Assembly (NCBI GenBank): GCA_964019055.1
Contig: CAXHSA010000064.1
Coordinates: 62,001 to 126,000, forward strand
Length of the DNA: 64,000 bases
Direction: 5' to 3'
Origin: Anthopleura xanthogrammica
Taxonomy: Eukaryota; Cnidaria; Anthozoa; Actiniaria; Actiniidae
In this document: positions 55,975 through 64,000 of the stretch, piece after piece
How positions within the stretch are numbered: the first letter of the stretch is position 1
How the letters are laid out: each line of letters begins with the position of its first letter
Translations under genes and position numbers: made by a program
Notes under the pieces: model-generated
Told to the model about the DNA's origin: nothing
What the model saw: only the letters and a program-made list of their open reading frames with translations
Database searches by the model: none

Positions 55975-56285
55975 GGTAACATTGTACTAACAGATGGTAG
56001 CTACACAATACTTAATCTTTTGTGGAGAAGAATCGAAAAGACCAGTGAAGAAAACAAAACTGAAATCAAAGGAGCAGATGATGATAATCCAGATGCCTCT
56101 AAAGAAGAAAGTCGAGACACACAACAAAAACAAGATAGCAATAAGGAAAACAAAAAAAATAAAGGAGCCGAAGGAAAGAAAGGCAAAAACCCTGGTGTAG
56201 CCAATGATGATGTGCAATTCTCTGTGGGTCAAGTTTACCCATTGGAGCTTGCGAAGAAGAGAGAACAATTGGTCTCATCAGAAAA
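55975..56285 (+). CDS. NEMF: NEMF exon 5, copy 2
   Basis: Same as 24224-24534, including the charged insertion. Confidence 0.88.
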
Positions 56286-56614
56286 GTAGGCCTTTATGAA
56301 ATGCCTTATTACTTTATGAATTAAGGAATAAAAAACAGTTTTCCGTGTATTATACTCTGATAAAGACACGCGGGATGTGGAGAGAACACGAGAGAAGCGT
56401 AGGAAACCACGATGCGTAGCGGAGAGAGAAAAAATGACGTAAGCATGTATTATGCTCTCATAAAACATGGCTTTTTGACCAATCAGAGTGCGCGTAATAT
56501 CAAAGTTATTTTATAAAATGCCTTATTACTTTATGAATTTCTGTTAATTTGTGATTTTTACACTTTTGAAAAAGATCACAAAATATTATTTTATTTTAAA
56601 ATATTTTCCAACAG

Positions 56615-56691
56615 GTTAAAAGAGATTTTATCAGAGATTATGAGCAGGAAAAAAGAAGAACCATTGAAGAAGGCTTTGAATCCTTATTTTA
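56615..56691 (+). CDS. NEMF: NEMF exon 6, copy 2
   Basis: Same as 24864-24940. Confidence 0.85.
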
Positions 56692-57107
56692 GTAAGTTTG
56701 TTATACATACAGTACATGTACTGTATATCATACCACACCCTGTGTGTAGACGGCATTTTTATCCCCTCTGTAAGGCTGTGGACTGAATGACAGGAACAGC
56801 AGTCTGCATAAAGACCATAAGACCTTTTCAACTCCTTTATGGAAAGATGACACCAGGGTTGGATCCAGGGGTGCACATTCAATAAAAATAAACTTTGACT
56901 CAGTTACATTTAACTTTACATGTCAATAATAATTATTGTCCAAGGTGTTAAAAAAGGTCTGTACCATTGCAAGCTTACTGTTCGTCTCACTTCGATGCAA
57001 AGGCATGGCTACCTTTCAAGATGGCACAGGGAGCTGTGAAGGGATCTATTGTTGAGAGATTTCAATGATATTAATCATTTCTATTGCCATTTTTCTTGTT
57101 ATTTCAG

Positions 57108-57197
57108 TTTATGGACACATGCTACTGGAGCACTGTCTGCATTCAGTTGGCTTTCCTTCTGGCATCAAAGTTGGTGAAGATTTTGACATAGAACAAG
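57108..57197 (+). CDS. NEMF: NEMF exon 7, copy 2
   Basis: Same as 25357-25446. Confidence 0.88.
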
Positions 57198-57647
57198 GTA
57201 ATTCCTTGAAACAATCGATATCATTCCTGTTCGAGCCATGACATACTGTATTACATCATTGTATTGTTTTAAGTAAGACATGGGATGCCGAGGGGGAAGT
57301 TTCTGGAAAATGTATAGTATGCGCAGCTGTCAGGGTGTCTTTTTATATAACTTTGTGCTATCCAATGAGAACCACATCTAAAAACTAATTGAATTTGATG
57401 GAATTGTAAAGAAAGGTCTGAACCCAGGTGAATGGATATTTATCGAAGTAACAATATTTGTTGAAGAAACAATATTTGTATTGTGATCATCCGGGTGGAT
57501 GTAGTACTGAGAAGGACTGTTTGATGTGACTGAAATTTCGATAAACAAAATTTAAGATGGCTTCCATGTTAGTAAAAAAAGTCTATTAGACTACAGATAA
57601 TTGCCCTCTGTTATTATATTTGATTAATATTTCTTTTGTCTTTCCAG

Positions 57648-57721
57648 AACTTTCAAAAGTAATGGATGCTCTTATAATGGCAGACTCATTTATTGATCAA
57701 GCACAGTCACAAGTTTGTAAG
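57648..57721 (+). CDS. NEMF: NEMF exon 8, copy 2
   Basis: Same as 25897-25970. Confidence 0.83.
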
Positions 57722-58438
57722 GTAAAGTATGGTTTCCAAACTTAAGATGTACAGCAAAGTAACCATTGTTTGGAGTTACAAAAAAACAGCAAAACATAAA
57801 TGACTACTTTGACATCACAGTCATTAGTGTATGACAAGAAAATAACTTTAAAGGGGCACTTGGATGAAAACGCCCCATATTTTGAAAGTCCGAATAGTTC
57901 AAGTATTTAAGAATAATATGACTCAATCATGATTATGAAAACCAGATTGGCAAAAATTTTAGCCTGGGAGCCACTCGCAGTTGAGAAATTTTGGTTTCAA
58001 AACTAAAAGAACAATAGGGTTGAGTAAATGAAGTCATTTACTCACAATTTAGATGCTAAAAAATATATATAATTTTTATCCGCAAATTTTGACTGTAAAG
58101 AAAATATGTTGCTTGGCTACTATTGGGGCCATTTCCAATTTTCATCAATTTTCATCCAAGTTCCCCTTTCAAGACACATCATTCAATTAAATTTGTTTTT
58201 GGTCTCTGAACAGCTCATGTAGAATCTATACGGAGAATATTGTCAGATGTAGTATTGATGGGCCGCACACATCCCCAAGAGAGTCAAAAGACTAATGAAA
58301 AATCTTTTGTTAAATGGCACCAATAATCCCCTGAGAAGCCGCAATGACATAACTTGCAATTGAAGAATAGGCACTTTAACTTCATTTGCATGCTACATGT
58401 AAATTACTGGAAATGGTTTTGAATTTGGATTTTTTAAG

Positions 58439-58518
58439 GGTTACATTATACAGAAGAAAGAGAAAAAACCCAGTATAGCTTTACATGGCTCTAACAGTGA
58501 TGAGACTGAAATAACCAC
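58439..58518 (+). CDS. NEMF: NEMF exon 9, copy 2
   Basis: Same as 26688-26767. Confidence 0.85.
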
Positions 58519-58959
58519 GTAAGTCTGATAGCCATCCATTTTTCATCCTATCCCATCCCATCCTATCCTCTTCCATCCATGTGTCTTATCTGCATGACTG
58601 TTCATTAATTACAACCCTCTCATCCTATCCATCCTATCCCTTCCATTCCAATTTTCACACATATCTATCCATTCATTCACCCCTCCCATCCATCTATTCT
58701 TCCTATCCCATCCCATCCCATCCATGTCTCTTATCTGCATGTTCATCAATTACATCTCTCATTTTATCCTTCCTATCCCTTCCATTTCAATATTCACATC
58801 TATCCATGCATCCATCCCTTTAATCCATCCATCCCATCCATCTATTCTTCCTATCCCATCCATCTATTCTTCCTATCCCATCCCATCTTAATATCCTTCC
58901 CATCCATCCATTAATTCTTTCAGTATGTACTATTCTGTTTTCTATATTTACTATACTAG

Positions 58960-59035
58960 TTTTCAAGAGTTCCATCCATTTCTTCTAAGTCAACATTCAT
59001 CTGGTTCCTACAGTGAGCACCCTTCATTTGATAAG
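58960..59035 (+). CDS. NEMF: NEMF exon 10, copy 2
   Basis: Same as 27209-27284. Confidence 0.88.
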
Positions 59036-59053
59036 GTAAATAAATACTAGTTA

Positions 59054-59159
59054 TACAATGGTTTTGAGTGGCATACTGTGGAATATCCCACGAGTCACTC
59101 AAGAAAATTAAAAGTGATGAGTGGGATATCCACGGTATGCCACTTGAAACCATTGTGTA
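59054..59159. mobile_element. Hairpin element in NEMF intron 10, copy 2
   Basis: Same as 27303-27408. Confidence 0.7.
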
Positions 59160-59164
59160 ACCAT

Positions 59165-59302
59165 TTTATCCCACACCATAGAAAATACAAATGCATAGAT
59201 TGAACACGCCGTGCATGATGGGAAGGAGGAGTGAAATACCGACGAATATACAACAGCTTTTCTGCTTTCTGATTGGCTGTATTTTTTATGGTGTGGGATA
59301 AA
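59165..59302. mobile_element. MITE in NEMF intron 10, copy 2
   Basis: Same as 27414-27551. Confidence 0.65.
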
Positions 59303-59479
59303 CAGTCATATCTGCAGTTAAGAAATGTTTAAATATTATGTCATCATGTATGGGCATAGCCAGGGGGAGGTCCCAGGGGGTTTAAATAACATGCTCTTAA
59401 ATAACGCATCAATGTGTGCTATTGCTGCAAATGGCATTTTTCATCCACCATGGATGGTTTTCTTTTTGAAATGTTTCAG

Positions 59480-59620
59480 GCAGTAGATGAATTTTTCTCC
59501 AACATTGAAAGCCAGAAGATTGATGTCAAAGCCTTAAACCAGGAGAAAGTAGCTATAAAAAAAGTGGAAAATGTTAAAATTGACCACGAAAAAAGACTCA
59601 AAAAATTGAGGTCTACGCAG
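59480..59620 (+). CDS. NEMF: NEMF exon 11, copy 2
   Basis: Same as 27729-27869. Confidence 0.9.
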
Positions 59621-59707
59621 GTAAATGGTTCTTTAGCTATTTGTTTTGGATATGATTAAATGTGAATATAAAACCTAAATACAGTACTGCTTATTTTACT
59701 TTTTTAG

Positions 59708-59755
59708 GATCAAGATATTAAAAAAGCTGAATTAATTGAAGTAAATTTAACACTT
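59708..59755 (+). CDS. NEMF: NEMF exon 12, copy 2
   Basis: Same as 27957-28004. Confidence 0.83.
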
Positions 59756-60062
59756 GTGAGTATGATATCCATCCATCTATCCATCCATCCATCCATCCCA
59801 TTCTATGCATCCATCCCTCCCATGCATGCATCCATGCATTCATCCATCCATCCATCCTTCTATTCATCCATCCATCCTTCTATTCATCCATCCCTCCCTC
59901 CCTCCCTAATAAACTGTTCCATAACATCTCATCCATCTATCCATCCATTCCTTCCTTCCTTTATCCATCCTATCTACCCATCCCATCCATCCATTCCTCC
60001 TCCATCCATCCATGAATCCAATCCCATTCAACCATTTATGAATGTCCATTTTTGCTGGACAG

Positions 60063-60223
60063 GTTGATCAAGCCATACAAATCGTCAACAGTGCTATTGC
60101 CAATCAAATTGACTGGACAGAAATAAAGAATATTGTTAAAGAAGCACAGATGCAGGAGAATCCAGTAGCATGTGCCATTAAAGAACTCAAACTAGAGACA
60201 AACCACATCGCGCTGATGCTAAG
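60063..60223 (+). CDS. NEMF: NEMF exon 13, copy 2
   Basis: Same as 28317-28477. Confidence 0.93.
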
Positions 60224-60270
60224 GTATTTCAGAAGAGCTTGATTTTTTATTTGTATGGATAAGGTCAAAA

Positions 60271-60480
60271 CAATAGTCCCCTTCACAATTTCCTGCGTCA
60301 TCTTGAAAGGTAGCTGTAGTACCTTTGACATGAGGTGACCTTGCAATGATAGAGACCTTTTTTAACACCTTGGACAATTATTCACATCTCTATCATTGCA
60401 AGGTCACCTCATGTCTCACTTCAATGCAAAGGCATGGCAACCTTTCAAGATGAGGCAGGGAACTGTGAAAGGGACTATTG
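60271..60480. mobile_element. Full-length palindromic MITE in NEMF intron 13, copy 2
   Basis: Same as 28525-28734. Confidence 0.75.
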
Positions 60481-60837
60481 TCATTTTAAGGGACTGGTTC
60501 TAATATATTCTCAAATATCTCCTAAGCTAAGAATCAAATCGGCAGTGATGAATGTGCAGTCTGTTTGCATGTATACAAAACAATGTATTATAAAATAGCT
60601 GTTATAAAATTCACGTTCAGATTGGTTGGGAATGCATGCTTAATGAGAGCACACAGCGCTCGCACACACTTTGTATTTCATCATTTGTATTCAAAATATT
60701 TGTATTTTATGAAAGAAAGAAAAAACTTGCTTGCTGTGCTGTGTGCTGTTATAAAGCACTTGGGGTTTATTAGAACACTCAAGTGTAAGAAACATTTCTC
60801 AGTCTCATTTCTCACTCTACCAATCCCTGCATGCTTT

Positions 60838-60964
60838 ATTCACTCATGATTGTAAGCTGCACGGCTGCTAATAGCGCCTTAATATGCAGCCCGTAAAGTC
60901 CTCCACTGGTCAAAATTTGTGAAGCGCATTGAGACGATGTGAAATGCGCTATATAAGAACTTCC

Positions 60965-61042
<78 letters not shown>
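60838..61042. mobile_element. 5'-truncated SINE with (ATT)n tail, copy 2
   Basis: Same insertion as 29092-29320 with a shorter ATT tail. Confidence 0.85.
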
Positions 61043-61043
<1 letters not shown>

Positions 61044-61127
61044 CTAACTACACACAGCATGCGCATGGTGTCTATTTCTTCATTGGTGTGTAGAAATAGT
61101 CACTATGAACATTTTATCTTTATATAG

Positions 61128-61203
61128 AAATCCCTTTGATGAGTCTGATTCTGAAGAGGAGGAAGAACAGGAAGAAAATGAAAAGAAAAAGAAGAAGAAA
61201 AAG
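61128..61203 (+). CDS. NEMF: NEMF exon 14, copy 2
   Basis: Same as 29406-29481. Confidence 0.82.
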
Positions 61204-61591
61204 GTGATGCTTGATAATATTTAAACCCATTTTCATAATTACGCAACCAACACAGCACAAGACACCTGGGTTTACGGCTGCTGTTAATCAAAATTTACTC
61301 ACTGACAGACCCTTTGTTTGGCAGAAACCAAAAACCCAAACGAATCGAATTCTAGCTTTTTTTTTTGTCATGCTATTATAAAAATGGTTATAAAGCAGAA
61401 GAATAGTGCAAGCTTTGGAAGTGATGTTGTAGCCTAAGAAAACGTTTCTTTGCGGTAAATGCTCAAACCTCTCATGCAGTTGGGTTCAACCAAGAATTTT
61501 TTTTGATACTTTTATTCCCATAAAGCTAAAGCTATTCAGCTACTTTGAAATTATATCTAAAATGTTATTGTACGTGGGAATAACCATATTG

Positions 61592-61812
61592 TTTACGTTT
61601 GTTTCTTCCACGAATTTTTAATAATTTACAGAGCTTTCGTACTTCTAGTGCATCATCAGGGCGAAAAGTATATTCGTATCACGCAAATCGCGCGAGCTTA
61701 TAGTCTTTAAATAATTTGAATCATTGTAAGACCTACTTTTCTCCATGATGATGCACTAGAAGTTCGAAAGCTCGGTGAATGATTAAAAATTCGTGGAAGA
61801 AACAAACGTAAA
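61592..61812. mobile_element. MITE with long inverted repeats in NEMF intron 14, copy 2
   Basis: Same as 29870-30090. Confidence 0.75.
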
Positions 61813-61892
61813 GAATATACTTTGAAATTGTTGTAAGACCAAGTCTTTTTTTGTATTTTGATCATGGTTTTTGTCCATCTTCAATCATCTAG

Positions 61893-61954
61893 GCAAGCAA
61901 GGGTTGGAAAATCGATATTAACTTGGCTCTTACAGCTTGTGCAAATGCTCAAAG
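61893..61954 (+). CDS. NEMF: NEMF exon 15, copy 2
   Basis: Same as 30171-30232. Confidence 0.82.
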
Positions 61955-62636
61955 GTAGGGAAAAAAATGCAAAAATGTTCTCACTGAATTTTCTTGGAAT
62001 AGACCTCAGTCTTTACCTTGGGCATCCCATCCATTTTCATGTGTCATTCTCTTGAGAATAAGAGTAGTTATCCCCCCCCCCCCCCCAACCGGCGCACTTG
62101 CGAGGGGAGGGGTGGTCCAAGCTGAGAAATCATATAGTGTGATTGCGAGGGGAGGGGTCGTCCAAGTTGAGAAATAGTTTAGGGGATTAAATGAGTGGAA
62201 TGTATGCTAGTTTGGTCAAAGTACAAATAGATTGAATTCCAAACACTCTCGCGGGAAAAGAAACTATTTGAAATACGAACCAACATCATTAGTATCGCAT
62301 GGGCCGAGAAAAGTTTTATAACCAAGTGTTACTGAGAACTCTTAGTAAATACTTGGATACATACTGTGGAATGTATGAAAGAATACCATTAAGAATGTTA
62401 GGGGAGGGGTGGTCTTGAAGAGGAGAAATACTTTAGAGGATGAAAGGAATGTAGGATAGAGGTCAAAGTACGAAAAGAGTGAATTCCAAACATTCTCGTG
62501 GGAAGAAAAAATATTTTGAAATATTATGTGATGTCATTAGAATAGTTAAAGACAAATAAAATAAATTACGATACGACAGTTCGATTAGTCCCAGTTGCAC
62601 TCCGATAGTTCAGAGTAAAGACAAAAATTAGCGAAC

Positions 62637-63152
62637 ATGTCTTCTGGAAAAGCAATAAACCTAGGAGTCCGAGGATACGTTATTTTCGTGAAGGAGTTTC
62701 GAAATGAGAAGAAAATATATTTTCGCAAGCAAAAGAAAGATGTATCAAGTGGCAAAACTGTTCTTACCAATTCAGGAATGTCGTTGACGTTGGACGAATG
62801 GACAACACTAAAGTCGGCAATTAGAGCAATAGATATGGAATTGCAGAAGGTAACCAGCATGGAAGAGTCACCGGAGTTGGTGTCCAAAGACGAGTCACAA
62901 TTCTTAACTCAGTCTCAGAATACCAATGTTCATCAGAAGCCTCCATTTTCCGGATCATTTCAAATCCTTCAGCACAATGGCAATGCGCAAAATTATGAGG
63001 AACAGGAAAAAGACTATTTACCTAGAACTTTCACCACTTCTGAATTAAACTCTATTTTTGAAGCTCTCGGTCCGGAAATGGAACTGACAGGGGAACAGCA
63101 AGGGTTGGCTGTGCAGCACCAGGTACCCAGCTGGGGATCTGAAATGTACTGA
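62637..63152 (+). CDS. PC4/SUB1-like ORF, copy 2
   Basis: 171 codons. Differs from copy 1 by a 9-bp in-frame insertion near the start (SSGKAINLGVRGY versus SSGKAIIRGY). The frame being kept open despite an indel is weak support for a real coding sequence. Confidence 0.6.
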   Translation: MSSGKAINLGVRGYVIFVKEFRNEKKIYFRKQKKDVSSGKTVLTNSGMSLTLDEWTTLKSAIRAIDMELQKVTSMEESPELVSKDESQFLTQSQNTNVHQKPPFSGSFQILQHNGNAQNYEEQEKDYLPRTFTTSELNSIFEALGPEMELTGEQQGLAVQHQVPSWGSEMY

Positions 63153-63442
63153 TATGTACCGATGTTCAAAAACACAGAAAGCATAAAATAAAAGAAAATT
63201 TCGTTTCTGTAATACTATAGCTTTTATTAAAAAGTAAAATAAAGTAATGAGATTGTTAGAATGCAAATGTTTGGTCTCTTAGTAATCAATGTACATGTTC
63301 GATATAAATTCTAGCTAGCTCCAACAGAGCATATTGTGTTGACAGGCACCATTATTTGCACTTAAGCCGGTTATTATCCCGGCTTAATAAGTCCACTACA
63401 GTTTGTCTGTGAGATTGAACTATTATTCCTTGGTGTAGATTC

Positions 63443-64000
63443 TTATTCCATGTCTTCTGCTGTATCTTGTGTTTGTAACTCTTGGACAGTGAATAAATTG
63501 TTCAAGAGAAATTTACGATGATCAATAGCAACCTGGGTTGCTTCCATCCAGTCGTAATCCCCCTTGTCTAGTAAATCTTGTCGGGTTCTCATTATTTTAC
63601 GATAATAAGGATCTTTTTTAAACGCGTGAATCCATTTTAATTTTTCAAACAATACGTTTCTCAGTTCATTTCTAAATATGGATATCATCTTATTGTACGC
63701 ATGCACTTCTGCCCATTCTTTAGATTCGCCTCTTTCCATGTATTCGTTTTCTAGAGCTTCTAGTTCCGTTTCGTGACGATCCATGGCTTCGTTTATCAAC
63801 GGTGACCAGCAGTCATCTGAAGGCTGGTTTTCATCATCATCATCCTCATCATCTTCAGTATCATTTGACTCTGATTCACTCGTGTCTAGATCTTCCTCGA
63901 CACTACTTGCAATTTCATCTTCGCTTGAAGTTTCTTCGTCGTATCTTGAATCATTTTCTTCGACAGCGTTCATTTTGCAAATTTGATCGTCTAAATGACG
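63443..64000 (-). CDS. Acidic C2HC zinc-finger ORF, copy 2, cut by the window end
   Basis: Same as 32183-32803, but the start codon and zinc-finger residues lie beyond 64000. The visible part runs from the residues just before the acidic stretch to the stop. Confidence 0.6.
   Translation of the reverse strand, partial: RHLDDQICKMNAVEENDSRYDEETSSEDEIASSVEEDLDTSESESNDTEDDEDDDDENQPSDDCWSPLINEAMDRHETELEALENEYMERGESKEWAEVHAYNKMISIFRNELRNVLFEKLKWIHAFKKDPYYRKIMRTRQDLLDKGDYDWMEATQVAIDHRKFLLNNLFTVQELQTQDTAEDME

Larger units (their letters stand above)
53155..61954 (+). pseudogene. NEMF: NEMF N-terminal half, 15 exons, same in-frame stop, copy 2
   Basis: Exons match copy 1 in length, phase and sequence. 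The TGA is at 54100-54102. Introns differ by absence of the 2.5-kb twin insertion and by tract lengths. Exons beyond number 15 are not seen up to 64000, but the window ends there, so the missing C-terminal half could still lie outside. Confidence 0.75.
34769..64000 (+). repeat. Duplicated block, copy 2 (at least 29.2 kb, runs off the window)
   Basis: Homology with copy 1 starts at the GTCACGTG of the fold-back element (34769 versus 4076) and continues to the last base of the window (64000 versus 32740). Left of the start the two copies differ: copy 1 has the 21-bp minisatellite, copy 2 has a short terminal inverted repeat followed by a CAATTTTATTCGG segment. Confidence 0.93.

Overview
This is nuclear DNA from a eukaryote, most likely a non-bilaterian animal and probably an anthozoan cnidarian (coral or sea anemone). 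The reasons are GT-AG split genes, an animal NEMF homologue, a secreted PAN/apple-EGF-PLAT protein of a kind common in cnidarians, AT-rich introns full of short inverted-repeat elements, and a tRNA-derived SINE with an (ATT)n tail. The species call is inference. No operons, CRISPR arrays or bacterial genes were seen.

Layout. The window holds two direct copies of a block of about 29 kb. Copy 1 runs from 4076 to at least 32740. Copy 2 runs from 34769 to beyond the end of the window. They look about 99% identical and are offset by 30.7 kb at the left and 31.3 kb at the right. They differ by array lengths and several discrete insertions or deletions. This is either a recent tandem duplication or two uncollapsed haplotypes placed end to end by an assembler; the sequence alone cannot decide. 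Positions 1-4702 form a fold-back structure: two inverted arms around about 160 copies of a 21-bp minisatellite. Positions 32741-34768 hold the end of the first block, a possible membrane-protein ORF and short direct repeats.

Each block carries the same genes in the same order. (1) A minus-strand gene of 10 exons (16889 to 8811; copy 2 from 51324 or 48046 to 40166) encodes a predicted secreted protein of 430 residues: signal peptide, PAN/apple, EGF, four calcium-binding EGF domains and a C-terminal PLAT domain. Every splice junction is in phase. (2) Head-to-head with it, a plus-strand gene has 15 exons matching the N-terminal half of NEMF (Rqc2/Tae2 family, ribosome-associated quality control). 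It has an in-frame TGA in exon 3 in both copies, and no exon for the C-terminal half is visible. (3) Downstream is a convergent pair: a PC4/SUB1-like ORF on plus and an acidic zinc-finger ORF on minus.

The rest is repeats. These include a 57-bp array (about 25 versus 48 units), long CCAT, CTACCA, ATT and GAT tracts, many inverted-repeat (MITE-like) elements, a twin inverted-repeat insertion found only in copy 1 with a clear 3-bp target duplication, and a 3.3-kb region found only in copy 2. That region holds a second signal-peptide exon and a 280-bp tandem array in which each unit carries the 5' part of a tRNA-like SINE head.

The most interesting points are the fold-back minisatellite with its repeated E-box/CRE/E-box palindromes, the shared nonsense codon in NEMF, an inverted copy of the NEMF promoter beside the fold-back element, the SINE-head tandem array, and a recombination footprint that explains the copy 1/copy 2 difference at the signal-peptide exon.
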